Below, one piece after another: positions 32,127 through 41,784 of a stretch of DNA of 64,000 bases; the stretch's first letter is position 1; each line of letters begins with the position of its first letter. The stretch lies in assembly GCA_902761585.1 (NCBI GenBank), contig CACWKX010000001.1, forward strand, positions 1 to 64,000, written 5' to 3'. The translations under genes and the position numbers were made by a program. The notes beneath the pieces are model-generated. The model saw nothing but the letters and a program-made list of their open reading frames with translations, searched no databases and was not told the origin of the DNA. The stretch is from an uncultured Lachnospiraceae bacterium (GTDB taxonomy: Bacteria; Bacillota; Clostridia; Lachnospirales; Lachnospiraceae).

Positions 32127-35100
32127 ATGGCTGATCGCAGAAAGACAGCAGGCAAAAAACAGAGTGCAGCTTCAGGAAGGGCGGGAACGAGTTCCCGCTC
32201 TTCTTTGAATGGAAAGAGGAGGACAGCTGCCCAGACTGGAAAATCATCCGGCTCTGGCAGAACGACAGCTTCGAAGAAAACAACCGTTCGTCAGACGGCG
32301 AAAACGATGCCGCAGTCCAATCCGGCGATGAATGCCGAGATTTTCTGCTGGGCCCTGCTTGCGGTATCGGTGCTGATCTTTATCAGTCTGTTTGGTATCG
32401 GCGGAAAGATCGGAGATACACTTGGCGGCATCTTTTTCGGACTGATGGGGACCAACGCTTACGTCTTTCCGTTTCTTCTGTTTTTCCTGACGCTTTATAT
32501 CATGGCAAACAGGGGCAGCAGAAGAGCATATATTCAGACCGCTTCCGCCGCCGGCTTGTTTGTGACAGTCTGCGGACTTCTGGAGCTGATGCTTGTCGGC
32601 TGGAGGGAAAGTCACAGTCTAAATGAATACTATGAGGTTGGAATGCAGTACCACCAGGGGGGAGGCCTGATCGGCGGTGCACTCGAGAACCTGTTCTGCC
32701 CGACGATTGGGGTGGCGGGAACCTATATTGTGCTGATTGCCGCCACCATTCTTTTCCTCGCGCTGATCACACAGAAAACACTGTTCGTCTCGGCCGGAAA
32801 CTGGGGCAGGCAGACGCTGGATGAGCAGCGGGAAATCCTTGCAGCCCGCAGAGAGGCTGAGCGTGCCAGACGCCAGGAGGAACGCGCTGAAAGGAGGGCT
32901 GAAGCCATCCGGCTGCGCGAGGAGGAAAAGAAGCGTTTTGGAGAACAGTCCGCCCTGAAGGCTGCGCCGGAAGGAAGCGGTGAAGATCCGGATGGTTTGT
33001 CCATCTCTTTCTTTGGCAGACAGGGAGCAGAAAGGAAAAGACCGTCTGCGGAGGATGCACAAAAAGATCTTTTCGGCGATGTCAGAGATGCAGGCAAAAA
33101 GGGCAAACAGGATTTTGTCGTATTCGGAAAGCTCAGCGGAGAGGTGCCGGATGGACGAAATGCACCGGTAACCTCATTTGAGAAGGAAGACTTGAAGGCG
33201 AAGACTGTTTCTTCGGGAACATTGTTCAGAAGGAGCAGAAAGGCGGATGCGCATCAGCTGGCAAAGACTTCTGATGCCGGGGAGGCTGCAGAACCTCTTT
33301 CCGGCCTTGAAGAGCCGGAGCCTGGGGCAGGCGTTCTTTCTCCTGATCTTGTGATACACAGGGGCGGGGAGGAAGTGTCTTCGGCCAATGGGGCAGGCAG
33401 CCAGATGCTGCAGGAAAAGCTGAAGCTTGACAGCCGCAGGGCTTCACAGACCAGTGCTTCCGGAAAAGAAGCAGATGGTTCCGGAGGGCTTGCGGATGAA
33501 GAACGTGACCAGGCTGAACCCGGAGAGGTTGTGACAAAAAAGGAGATTGAGGAGGCTGGAGCGTCCAATATCAGAAGGAAGGCTGCCCAGCAGGCGGGCG
33601 CGCAGAGCTCAAAGAAAGTGTCTGCGCTGGAAGCTGAGCAGGCTGCCGACAATGTCGCAAGAGAGATCGAGTCAAAGGAGGAGGAAGAGCAGCCATATGT
33701 ATTTCCGTCGGTGGACCTTCTCGAGAGGCCAAGGCGCAGTGCAGACAGCCTGACAGATGCGGACCTGAGGGAGACGGCGTCGAAACTCCAGCAGATTCTC
33801 GCGACATTCGGAGTGCATGCCAAGGTGACCAACGTGTCCTGCGGACCGTCGGTGACCAGATATGAGCTCCAGCCTGAGATGGGGACGAAGGTTTCGAAGA
33901 TCACGAATCTGGCGGATGATATCAAGATGAATCTGGCGGTCACGGATATCCGGATCGAGGCACCGATTCCGGGAAAGGCGGCGGTCGGGATCGAGGTGCC
34001 GAACAGAACGCCTTCCATGGTCTACCTGAGAGAGCTGATCGATTCGGAAGAATTCCGGAAAGCCAAGGGCAGACTGACCTACGTGGTCGGAAAGGATATT
34101 GCCGGAAAGATCGTTGTGTCTGATATTGCGAAGATGCCGCACCTTCTGATTGCCGGGGCAACCGGATCCGGAAAGTCCGTCTTCATCAACACAATGATCA
34201 TGTCGATCCTGTACAAATCAGATCCGTCGGACGTCAAGCTGATTATGATCGACCCGAAGGTCGTCGAGCTTTCCGTGTACAATGGCATTCCGCATCTGTT
34301 CATCCCGGTTGTCACCGATCCGAAGAAGGCCGCCGGCGCACTCAACTGGGCAGTGTCAGAGATGACAAAGCGCTATCAGATGTTTGCTGAGGTCGGTGTC
34401 CGGAATCTGGCCGGCTACAATGCAAAGGCAGAGGCACTTCAGAAGTCCGGCACTGCCGGTGCTCCGAAGAAGCTGCCGCAGATTGTCATCATCGTCGATG
34501 AGCTGGCTGACCTGATGATGGTCTCCGGAAATGAAGTCGAGGACGCGATCTGCCGCCTGGCACAGCTGGCACGCGCCTGCGGGATTCATCTGGTCATCGC
34601 AACGCAGCGGCCTTCAGTCGATGTCATCACGGGGCTCATCAAGGCCAACATTCCGTCCAGGATCGCGTTTGCGGTCTCATCAGGGACTGATTCACGGACC
34701 ATTCTGGACCGCGGCGGCGCAGAGCGTCTGCTTGGAAACGGAGATATGCTTTTCTCCCCTCAGAACTACAAGAATCCCGTCCGGATTCAGGGCGCTTATG
34801 TTTCAGATGAGGAGATCCAGGAGGTTGTCGATGCCATAAAGGTGGACGGAAATACCGATCAGATCAAGGAGCGGATGGAGGAAGTTCAGAAGGCAGCTGT
34901 CAACGCGGAACCGGGAGGCGGAGGAGATGTGGACGAGCTTTTTGCCGAGGCGGGAAGGTTTATCATCTCCAAGGACAAGGCGTCCATCGGCATGCTGCAG
35001 CGGTGGCTGAAGATTGGGTTCAACCGCGCGGCGAGAATCATGGATCAGCTCTCGGATGCAGAGGTAGTCGGCCCGGATGAGGGGACAAAGCCCAGAAAAG

Positions 35101-35147
35101 TGCTGATGTCGGAAGAACAGTTTGAGAATTATCTGGAAACACATTGA
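32127..35147 (+). CDS. ftsK: DNA translocase FtsK/SpoIIIE
   Basis: This motor pumps DNA through the division or sporulation septum. The 1006-residue protein has a basic N-terminus, four or so membrane segments (about 68-220), a long charged low-complexity linker (about 230-540), and the RecA-like motor with Walker A GATGSGKS (about 677-684) and Walker B IIIVDELADLMM. The C-terminal gamma winged helix (about 930-1000, ISKDKASIGMLQRW) reads orientation sequences. The linker is longer than in B. subtilis SpoIIIE (787 residues in total). Whether it serves division, sporulation or both cannot be told. Confidence 0.95.
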   Translation: MADRRKTAGKKQSAASGRAGTSSRSSLNGKRRTAAQTGKSSGSGRTTASKKTTVRQTAKTMPQSNPAMNAEIFCWALLAVSVLIFISLFGIGGKIGDTLGGIFFGLMGTNAYVFPFLLFFLTLYIMANRGSRRAYIQTASAAGLFVTVCGLLELMLVGWRESHSLNEYYEVGMQYHQGGGLIGGALENLFCPTIGVAGTYIVLIAATILFLALITQKTLFVSAGNWGRQTLDEQREILAARREAERARRQEERAERRAEAIRLREEEKKRFGEQSALKAAPEGSGEDPDGLSISFFGRQGAERKRPSAEDAQKDLFGDVRDAGKKGKQDFVVFGKLSGEVPDGRNAPVTSFEKEDLKAKTVSSGTLFRRSRKADAHQLAKTSDAGEAAEPLSGLEEPEPGAGVLSPDLVIHRGGEEVSSANGAGSQMLQEKLKLDSRRASQTSASGKEADGSGGLADEERDQAEPGEVVTKKEIEEAGASNIRRKAAQQAGAQSSKKVSALEAEQAADNVAREIESKEEEEQPYVFPSVDLLERPRRSADSLTDADLRETASKLQQILATFGVHAKVTNVSCGPSVTRYELQPEMGTKVSKITNLADDIKMNLAVTDIRIEAPIPGKAAVGIEVPNRTPSMVYLRELIDSEEFRKAKGRLTYVVGKDIAGKIVVSDIAKMPHLLIAGATGSGKSVFINTMIMSILYKSDPSDVKLIMIDPKVVELSVYNGIPHLFIPVVTDPKKAAGALNWAVSEMTKRYQMFAEVGVRNLAGYNAKAEALQKSGTAGAPKKLPQIVIIVDELADLMMVSGNEVEDAICRLAQLARACGIHLVIATQRPSVDVITGLIKANIPSRIAFAVSSGTDSRTILDRGGAERLLGNGDMLFSPQNYKNPVRIQGAYVSDEEIQEVVDAIKVDGNTDQIKERMEEVQKAAVNAEPGGGGDVDELFAEAGRFIISKDKASIGMLQRWLKIGFNRAARIMDQLSDAEVVGPDEGTKPRKVLMSEEQFENYLETH

Positions 35148-35189
35148 GAAATATTTGTCAATATTGCTACCAGAGTCCTGAAATGATTT

Positions 35190-35218
35190 AATTATTCGTT
35201 CAAATTACACAAATAATT
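35190..35218. promoter_or_regulatory. Inverted repeat upstream of the nfnA promoter
   Basis: AATTATT (35190-35196) and AATAATT (35212-35218) form an inverted repeat in an AT-rich patch centred about 40 bp upstream of the nfnA -35. It could be an operator; it does not match the Rex consensus well. Confidence 0.3.
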
Positions 35219-35230
35219 CCGCGCCTGTAC

Positions 35231-35259
35231 TTGATGGAAGCGCTTTTTCGCTATATACT
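35231..35259 (+). promoter_or_regulatory. Sigma-A promoter of nfnAB
   Basis: TTGATG (35231-35236), 17-bp spacer, TATACT (35254-35259). Confidence 0.7.
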
Positions 35260-35312
35260 GAACATAATGGTATCAGATGCAGGAATGATTTCAGCAGGAT
35301 GGAGGGAAGGTC

Positions 35313-36197
35313 ATGTACAAGATTCTGAAGGCAGGAAACCTTGCTGGCCCGAATTATGAGATGCTCGTCGAAGCACCGCGCGTGGCACAGCGGTGCCTCC
35401 CTGGACAGTTTGTGATTGTGAAGGTCGGCGAGGAAGGTGAACGGATTCCGCTGACCATCACCGATTATGACAGAGAAAAGGGGACCATCGAGCTCGTCTA
35501 TCAGCCAATCGGCGTCAGCACTTCGAAGCTTTCACAGCTTCACACAGGAGACAGAATCACAGATTTTGTCGGGCCGCTCGGCCAGCCCTCCGAGCTGACG
35601 AGGATGTCTGACGAGGAGCTGAGAACGCACAAGTTTGTCTTTATCGGAGGCGGTGTCGGTACAGCTCCCATCTATCCGCAGGCCAAGTGGCTTCATGAGC
35701 ACGGCGTGCAGAGTGATGTCATCATCGGCGCGAAGACAAAGGACCTTGTCATTCTGGAGGACCGGATGAAGGCGGTGGCAAACGTCTTTATTACGACCGA
35801 TGACGGCTCCTACGGGCGGCACGGAATGGTCACAAAGTGTCTGGAGGATCTGATTGCAGAGGGACACTCCTATGACTATTGTGTCTGCATCGGACCGATG
35901 ATCATGATGAAATTTACCTGCCTGACCACGAAGAAGTACCAGATTCCGACGATCGTATCGATGAACCCGATCATGGTGGATGGAACCGGAATGTGCGGGG
36001 CCTGCCGCCTGATGGTCGACGGGGAAGTGAAGTTTGCCTGTGTCGACGGACCGGAGTTTGACGGTCACAAGGTCGATTTTGACCTGGCGATGAAGAGACA
36101 GACGCTTTACAGGACTCAGGAGGGAGAAGCATTTCTGGCCTGGAAGGAAGGGAAAACTCACAGTGGCGGCTGCGGACAGTGCGGAGGTGACAAGTGA
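35313..36197 (+). CDS. nfnA: NADH-dependent ferredoxin:NADP+ oxidoreductase subunit A (FAD/[2Fe-2S])
   Basis: NfnAB couples NADH and reduced ferredoxin to NADP+ reduction by electron bifurcation. The 294-residue subunit has a ferredoxin reductase-like FAD domain (about 1-100, RIPLTITDYD), an NAD domain (IGGGVGTAPIYP) and a C-terminal [2Fe-2S] segment with C228, C231 and C243 (MCGACR and FACVDG). Databases often label it sulfide/dihydroorotate dehydrogenase-like. Its stop overlaps the ATG of the large subunit by one base. Together they link catabolic redox cofactors to biosynthetic NADPH. Confidence 0.88.
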   Translation: MYKILKAGNLAGPNYEMLVEAPRVAQRCLPGQFVIVKVGEEGERIPLTITDYDREKGTIELVYQPIGVSTSKLSQLHTGDRITDFVGPLGQPSELTRMSDEELRTHKFVFIGGGVGTAPIYPQAKWLHEHGVQSDVIIGAKTKDLVILEDRMKAVANVFITTDDGSYGRHGMVTKCLEDLIAEGHSYDYCVCIGPMIMMKFTCLTTKKYQIPTIVSMNPIMVDGTGMCGACRLMVDGEVKFACVDGPEFDGHKVDFDLAMKRQTLYRTQEGEAFLAWKEGKTHSGGCGQCGGDK

Positions 36198-37600
36198 TGG
36201 CTGAGATCAGAGGATTGAAGAGAGTTCCGGTCAGAGAGCAGGATCCGAAGGTCCGTGCGGCTAATTTTGAGGAGGTCTGCCTCGGCTACGATGAGGATGA
36301 GGCGGTTGCAGAAGCCGAAAGATGCCTTCACTGCAAAAATCCGAAGTGCGTCGCCGGCTGCCCGGTCAGCATTGACATCCCGGGCTTTATCGCGGCGCTG
36401 AAAGACAGGAAATTCGAGGAAGCCTACAATGTCATCTCACGCTCGTCCTCGCTTCCAGCTGTCTGCGGCCGTGTCTGTCCGCAGGAGACACAGTGCGAGG
36501 GAAAGTGCATCCGCGGCATCAAGGGAGATGCGGTCTCGATCGGCAAGCTGGAGCGCTTTGTCGCGGACTGGGCGAAGGCGCATGACAAACATATGCAGTG
36601 CTACAGAGGGCGCACGGGGCACAAGGTGGCCGTCATTGGTTCTGGCCCCTCCGGTCTGACCTGTGCAGGAGATCTCGCGAAGCAGGGCTACGATGTCACA
36701 ATCTTCGAGGCGCTTCACCGTGCCGGCGGGGTTCTGGTCTATGGGATCCCTGAGTTCCGTCTTCCGAAGGACAGGGTTGTCGCCAGGGAGGTCGAGAATG
36801 TACAGTGTCTTGGCGTAAAGCTGGAGACGAATGTCATCATCGGCCGTTCGGTCACGATCGAGGATCTTCTGACAAAGGAGGGCTTTGATGCGGTCTACAT
36901 CGGATCAGGAGCCGGTCTTCCGATGTTCATGAATATTCCAGGAGAGCAGGCCAAGGGCGTGTTCTCCGCCAATGAATTCCTGACCAGGAATAATCTGATG
37001 AAGGCATACCGGGATGATTATGATACGCCGATTGCCTGCGGAAAGAAGGTCGTTGTTGTCGGCGGAGGAAACGTCGCGATGGATGCGGCCAGGACAGCGC
37101 TGAGACTTGGAGCGGAGGTCCATGTGGTGTACAGGCGTTCTGAGGCAGAGCTGCCTGCCAGAAAAGAGGAAGTCCACCACGCAAAGGAGGAGGGGATCCA
37201 GTTCGATCTTCTTACCAATCCGGTTGAGATTCTGGCAGATGAGAACGACAATGTCCGGGGAATACGCGTTATACACATGAAATTGGGCGAGCCAGATGCC
37301 TCCGGAAGAAGACGCCCGGTTCCGGTGGAAGGGTCGGAGTATGAGATCGCCTGCGACACGGTGATCATGGCACTTGGGACAAGGCCCAACCCGCTGATTT
37401 CCTCTACGACGAATGGCCTCGAGGTGAACCGGAAGGCTTGTATCGTAGCAGATGAAGGAGGGGCAACGAGCCTTCCGGGGGTGTTCGCAGGCGGAGATGC
37501 CGTGACGGGGGCTGCGACGGTGATTCTGGCGATGGGCGCCGGAAAGACAGCCGCAAAGAGCATTGACGCATATATCCGTTCAAAATACGGGGAGTCCTGA
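36197..37600 (+). CDS. nfnB: NfnB / GltA-like NADPH oxidoreductase large subunit
   Basis: The 467-residue subunit has N-terminal cysteine clusters for two [4Fe-4S] centres (CLHCKNPKCVAGCP and CGRVCPQETQCEGKC), an FAD fold GSGPSGLTCAGDL and an NADP(H) fold GGGNVAMDAARTA. It is homologous to the small subunit of glutamate synthase and is often annotated gltA. The neighbouring nfnA and the absence of a glutamate synthase large subunit favour NfnB. ATG 36197 has GGAGG nine bases upstream; a GTG codon just before it is also in frame. Confidence 0.88.
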   Translation: MAEIRGLKRVPVREQDPKVRAANFEEVCLGYDEDEAVAEAERCLHCKNPKCVAGCPVSIDIPGFIAALKDRKFEEAYNVISRSSSLPAVCGRVCPQETQCEGKCIRGIKGDAVSIGKLERFVADWAKAHDKHMQCYRGRTGHKVAVIGSGPSGLTCAGDLAKQGYDVTIFEALHRAGGVLVYGIPEFRLPKDRVVAREVENVQCLGVKLETNVIIGRSVTIEDLLTKEGFDAVYIGSGAGLPMFMNIPGEQAKGVFSANEFLTRNNLMKAYRDDYDTPIACGKKVVVVGGGNVAMDAARTALRLGAEVHVVYRRSEAELPARKEEVHHAKEEGIQFDLLTNPVEILADENDNVRGIRVIHMKLGEPDASGRRRPVPVEGSEYEIACDTVIMALGTRPNPLISSTTNGLEVNRKACIVADEGGATSLPGVFAGGDAVTGAATVILAMGAGKTAAKSIDAYIRSKYGES

Positions 37601-37667
37601 GCCTGGGCGATGGATCCGGCGCCGTCAGCCGGGGCGTATGGAAAGAGACGGAAACAAACAGATTTTC

Positions 37668-37698
37668 AGAGGGCGGCTGCTTCGGCACGCCCTCTTTT
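37668..37698 (+). terminator. Terminator of nfnAB
   Basis: AGAGGGCG (37668-37675) pairs with CGCCCTCT (37688-37695) and is followed by TTT CC TTT. Confidence 0.82.
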
Positions 37699-37778
37699 CC
37701 TTTGACGGCGATCGCTCATCATCGGGGTCGGAGCACGAGATGGCGGCGGAGCCGCCGAATCGGGAAGGGCAGACAGGG

Positions 37779-38273
37779 ATGAAACTTACAATACTTTGTG
37801 CAGGGAAGTTCAAAGAAGCTTACTGGGAGGCGGCTGCTGCAGAATACCAGAAACGGCTCACCCGGTACTGCAGCCTCCAGGTCATAGCGGTTGCAGACGA
37901 GGCAACGCCGGAGCATGCATCCGAAAAGGAGGAGCAGAAAATCCGGGAGAAAGAGGGGGAGAGGATGATCGCCTGGCTGGACAAAAATGCCCAGGGGTCG
38001 GGCAGCCGGGTGATTGCGCTGGCGATCAAGGGGAAGCGGATGGATTCCATCGGATTTGCCTCGTATATTGAGGCCGCGCAGAATGAAGGGTGCATGCAGC
38101 TGATTTTTATCATCGGAGGTTCTCTGGGACTCTCGGATGCTGTCCTCAGGAGAGCGGATATGCGGCTGTCCTTTTCGGAATTCACATTTCCACACCAGCT
38201 GATGCGGGTCATCCTGCTGGAGCAGATTTATCGGGCCTACCGGATCATCTGCAGGCAGCCTTACCATAAGTAA
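37779..38273 (+). CDS. rlmH: 23S rRNA (pseudouridine1915-N3)-methyltransferase RlmH
   Basis: RlmH methylates pseudouridine 1915 in helix 69 of 23S rRNA. The 164-residue SPOUT protein has IIGGSLGLSDAVL (SAM-binding knot) and the conserved C-terminal FSEFTFPHQLMRVILLEQIY and RAYRIICRQPYHK. Conserved sequence begins at ATG 37779; the frame reaches back to 37563 through a terminator and is not coding there. No clear promoter was found between 37699 and 37778. GGGAAGGG lies upstream, somewhat far. Confidence 0.95.
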   Translation: MKLTILCAGKFKEAYWEAAAAEYQKRLTRYCSLQVIAVADEATPEHASEKEEQKIREKEGERMIAWLDKNAQGSGSRVIALAIKGKRMDSIGFASYIEAAQNEGCMQLIFIIGGSLGLSDAVLRRADMRLSFSEFTFPHQLMRVILLEQIYRAYRIICRQPYHK

Positions 38274-38416
38274 AAGAACGTGTGATCGGGAAGATCAGAT
38301 GGCAGACCGCAGCATGAGGTTCGCCTGTTCGGAGAATCGAAGAAGCTGGAGCCTGCGGCCCCCGGATGAAAAAACGGGATGAGGATATCGGGAAAACGGG
38401 TATGGTATCGTGAGAA

Positions 38417-38445
38417 TTGACGAAAACTGAGCCATATTATACAAT
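38417..38445 (+). promoter_or_regulatory. Sigma-A promoter of the FGGY kinase gene
   Basis: TTGACG (38417-38422), 17-bp spacer, TACAAT (38440-38445). The 140 bp between rlmH and this promoter (38274-38416) show no gene. Confidence 0.75.
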
Positions 38446-38503
38446 GAAAGATAAGTTTTTGACAAAAAACATGAAAAACCCGGGAACAGGGAAGGAGCAG
38501 ATT

Positions 38504-40099
38504 ATGTGTAGCGAAGCAGAAGTCATCAAGGCCGGCAAGGCCGTACTGGGAATTGAGTTTGGATCGACAAGAATCAAGGCAGTGCTTGTGGACCCGGAAA
38601 ACCGCGTGATCGGACTGGGGACGCACGACTGGGAGAACCGTCTTGTGGACGGACTGTGGACCTATACGCTTGAGGATATTTGGGGCGGTCTTCAGGACTG
38701 CTATACAAGTCTTTCAGCGGATGTTCAGAAGCGGTATGGGGTCGTCATTGAAAAACTCGCAGCCGTCGGGTTCTCGGCGATGATGCATGGCTATATGGCG
38801 TTCGGAAGCGATGATGAGCTTCTGATTCCCTTCCGGACCTGGAGAAACACCAATACAGGAAAGGCTGCCGCGGCGCTTACAAAGCTGTTCAATTTCAATA
38901 TGCCGATGAGGTGGAGCACTTCCCATTTGTACCAGTGCATACTGGACGGGATGGATCATGTAAAAAAGATTACCTACTATACTACACTGGCAGGCTATAT
39001 CACGTGGGCACTGACAGGAAACAAAGTGATCGGGGTCGGCGATGCAGCCGGCATGTTCCCGATCGACCCGAAGACCCGCGACTTTGATGAGCGGATGATC
39101 GGGCAGTTCGATGAACTGGTGAAGGAATACCACTACCCATGGAAGCTGCGGGACATCATGCCGAAGGTACTGGTTGCCGGGCAGCAGGCAGGAACCCTGA
39201 CAGAGAAGGGGGCAAGGCTGCTGGATGTGTCCGGCCATCTTCAGGCCGGCGTGCCGGTCTGCCCGCCGGAGGGGGATGCCGGAACCGGTATGGTCGCCAC
39301 AAACAGCTGTGAGGTGACGACGGGGAATGTGTCGGCAGGAACGTCCGTCTTTGCCATGGTTGTCATGAAGGAGAATATGAAGAATCTCCATACGGAGATC
39401 GACATGGTGACAACGCCGGACGGCGCGCCGGTGGCGATGGCACACTGCAACAACTGCACGTCTGATTTGAATGCCTGGGTCTCCATTTTCAGGGAATTCC
39501 TGGAGCAGATGGGCATTGAGCCGGATATGAACAAGATTTTCTCTGTGCTGTACAACCATGCACTTGAAGGAGACCCGGACTGCGGCAGGGTGCTTGCATA
39601 CAATTATTATTCAGGAGAGCCGGTCACGGGATTCAATGGCGAGGGCAGACCGCTCCTGGTCCGCCGCCCGGATTCTGCATTCAACCTGGCAAACTTTATG
39701 CGGGCAAACCTGTATTCTTCCCTGGCCTCCCTCAAAATCGGACTTGACATCCTGCTGAAAGAGGAGCATGTTGAGCTGACAAGATTGATGGGGCACGGCG
39801 GATTGTTCAAGACAAAGGGTGTTGCCCAGCGGATCCTTGCCGCAGCTGTGGATGCGCCTGTCACCGTTATGGACACGGCAGGAGAGGGCGGCGCCTGGGG
39901 CATGGCTGTCCTCGCTCAGTATATGATTCAGAGGAAGGACGGGGAGACGCTCCCGCAGTATCTGGATAACCGTGTGTTTGCCGGCCAGAGCGGGACAACC
40001 GTCAGCCCGGTGCCGGAAGATGTGGAAGGCTTCAACAGCTTCATCGAGATGTACAAGAAAGGATATCCGATCGAGCAGGCTGCGGTCGAATCGATGTAA
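38504..40099 (+). CDS. FGGY-family carbohydrate kinase
   Basis: A sugar kinase of the FGGY (ribulokinase/xylulokinase/glycerol kinase) family, 531 residues, with the N-terminal ATP/sugar motif GIEFGSTRIK (16-25), where Glu18 stands in place of the usual Asp, and a C-terminal VMDTAGEGGAWGMAVLA segment. The sugar is not identifiable. L-ribulose or D-xylulose are the commonest substrates in related Clostridia, but no isomerase, epimerase or transporter is nearby. ATG 38504 has GGAAGGAG at good spacing. It has its own promoter and stands alone among housekeeping genes. Confidence 0.85.
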   Translation: MCSEAEVIKAGKAVLGIEFGSTRIKAVLVDPENRVIGLGTHDWENRLVDGLWTYTLEDIWGGLQDCYTSLSADVQKRYGVVIEKLAAVGFSAMMHGYMAFGSDDELLIPFRTWRNTNTGKAAAALTKLFNFNMPMRWSTSHLYQCILDGMDHVKKITYYTTLAGYITWALTGNKVIGVGDAAGMFPIDPKTRDFDERMIGQFDELVKEYHYPWKLRDIMPKVLVAGQQAGTLTEKGARLLDVSGHLQAGVPVCPPEGDAGTGMVATNSCEVTTGNVSAGTSVFAMVVMKENMKNLHTEIDMVTTPDGAPVAMAHCNNCTSDLNAWVSIFREFLEQMGIEPDMNKIFSVLYNHALEGDPDCGRVLAYNYYSGEPVTGFNGEGRPLLVRRPDSAFNLANFMRANLYSSLASLKIGLDILLKEEHVELTRLMGHGGLFKTKGVAQRILAAAVDAPVTVMDTAGEGGAWGMAVLAQYMIQRKDGETLPQYLDNRVFAGQSGTTVSPVPEDVEGFNSFIEMYKKGYPIEQAAVESM

Positions 40100-40106
40100 A
40101 TAAAAG

Positions 40107-41150
40107 ATGGCATTGGTAGAAAGAGTTGCAAAGGTTCCAGAGGAACTGGAGGGGCAGGTATTCGGACAGTTTGATGCCTGGCTGAAAAGAATAGAGCGGA
40201 CGCTGAATGTGACCGTGATCGCGCGGGATTCGGAGCTGAGAGTGATCGGCTCTGAGCCTGCCGCGGACGGGGCAAAGAGGGTGCTGGAGGATCTCGCGGC
40301 ACTCGCAGAGCAGGGTAGCGTGATCACAGAGCAGAATGTCAATTATGCGCTGTCCCTGGCGATGGAGAAGACAGACGGAAGCATTGCACAGATTGACAGG
40401 GAGATCATCTGCCACACAGCAGCAGGAAAGCCTGTCAGTCCAAAGACCTTCGGACAGAAGAATTATGTGGAGGCGATCAGAAATCATATGATCACCTTTG
40501 GCATCGGGCCGGCGGGGACGGGCAAAACATATCTGGCGATGGCGGCAGCAATCACGGCGTTCAAGAATGAAGAGGTCTCGAGAATCATCATGACCCGTCC
40601 TGCGATCGAGGCGGGGGAAAAACTGGGTTTTCTTCCGGGGGATCTGCAGAGCAAGATCGATCCTTATCTGAGACCGCTGTATGATGCCCTCTACCAGATT
40701 ATGGGGCCGGACAGCTACCAGAAAAATGCGGAGAAGGGGCTCATTGAGGTCGCTCCTCTTGCGTATATGAGAGGCCGGACGCTGGACAACGCCTTTATCA
40801 TTCTGGATGAGGCGCAGAACACGACGCCGGCGCAGATGAAGATGTTTCTGACCCGTGTCGGCTTCGGCTCGAAGGTGATTGTGACAGGCGACCTGACACA
40901 GAAGGATCTGCCGTTTGAGTCCCGGTCCGGTCTCGAGGTGGCAGTGGAAGTTCTTTCAAAGATTGATGAAATCGCGTTCTGCCGCCTGACCTCGAAGGAC
41001 GTGGTGCGGCATCCGCTCGTCCAGAAGATTGTTCAGGCATATGAGACCTATGAGAAAAAGCATCCGGCAAAAGAGGAGGGCAGGCCGCATTCCGGCAGAC
41101 GGAATCAGCTGGAGCGCAGCCGCCGCATGCCGGGGAGAGACAGAGGCTGA
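40107..41150 (+). CDS. phoH: PhoH-family ATPase (PhoL/YbeZ-like)
   Basis: PhoH-like P-loop ATPases are thought to act with YbeY in RNA processing. The 347-residue protein has an N-terminal KH-like region, Walker A GPAGTGKT (134-141), the MTRPAIEAGEKLGFLPGD segment and Walker B FIILDEAQN. The C-terminus is basic (RRNQLERSRRMPGRDRG) and may bind RNA. ybeY starts 2 bp after its stop, the classical phoH-ybeY pairing. It follows the kinase by 7 bp and may share its transcript. Confidence 0.93.
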   Translation: MALVERVAKVPEELEGQVFGQFDAWLKRIERTLNVTVIARDSELRVIGSEPAADGAKRVLEDLAALAEQGSVITEQNVNYALSLAMEKTDGSIAQIDREIICHTAAGKPVSPKTFGQKNYVEAIRNHMITFGIGPAGTGKTYLAMAAAITAFKNEEVSRIIMTRPAIEAGEKLGFLPGDLQSKIDPYLRPLYDALYQIMGPDSYQKNAEKGLIEVAPLAYMRGRTLDNAFIILDEAQNTTPAQMKMFLTRVGFGSKVIVTGDLTQKDLPFESRSGLEVAVEVLSKIDEIAFCRLTSKDVVRHPLVQKIVQAYETYEKKHPAKEEGRPHSGRRNQLERSRRMPGRDRG

Positions 41151-41152
41151 GC

Positions 41153-41674
41153 ATGACGTTAAACTTTGAAAACGAATCGGACCGGCAGTTCGGGTTTGAC
41201 CCTGAAAAAATCGCCTCCGCTGTCTGCAGGGCGGCCCTCGAAGCGGTCAGATGCCCCTATGAAGCGGAGGTGTCGCTGCTCATCACGGATGGAGAAGCGA
41301 TTCGTGAGATGAACAGAACATACAGGGGAATCGACAGGGAGACAGACGTGCTTTCATTCCCGCTTCAGGAATATGACGCGCCTGGATCATTTGAACGATT
41401 TGAAGATCCTGAGATTCAGAGTGATGCCTTTGATCCGGACTCAGGAGAGCTGTTGCTTGGGGACATCGTCATCTGCGCGGACCGGGTAGCCTCACAGGCG
41501 AGGGAATACGGGCACTCGGAGAAAAGGGAATTCGCGTTTTTGGTAGCCCACAGCATGCTTCATCTGACCGGCTATGACCATATGGAAGCGGAAGAGCGGG
41601 AAGTGATGGAAGATATGCAGCGGAAAATCATGGATATGGTACAGATTCCGAGAGACTTCCAAAATCCCGTCTGA
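41153..41674 (+). CDS. ybeY: Endoribonuclease YbeY
   Basis: YbeY is a zinc-dependent endoribonuclease needed for 16S rRNA maturation and ribosome quality control. The 173-residue protein has the catalytic HxxxHxxxxxH motif at H133, H137 and H143 (AHSMLHLTGYDH) and the preceding ETDVLSFPL. Length is typical. Coupled to phoH. The frame continues directly into a region with a small CTGCC/GGCAG hairpin (41684-41697) followed by a short T-rich stretch, which may end the unit. Confidence 0.95.
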   Translation: MTLNFENESDRQFGFDPEKIASAVCRAALEAVRCPYEAEVSLLITDGEAIREMNRTYRGIDRETDVLSFPLQEYDAPGSFERFEDPEIQSDAFDPDSGELLLGDIVICADRVASQAREYGHSEKREFAFLVAHSMLHLTGYDHMEAEEREVMEDMQRKIMDMVQIPRDFQNPV

Positions 41675-41784
41675 TGTTGTATACTGCCGTTTGGCAGCGG
41701 CAGGTTTTGAGAGATGTTCACTCACTGCTGTGTCCTGCCGGTTTCAAACCAGAGTTCCGGTTTTCCGGAAACGAAAGGAGTCTT

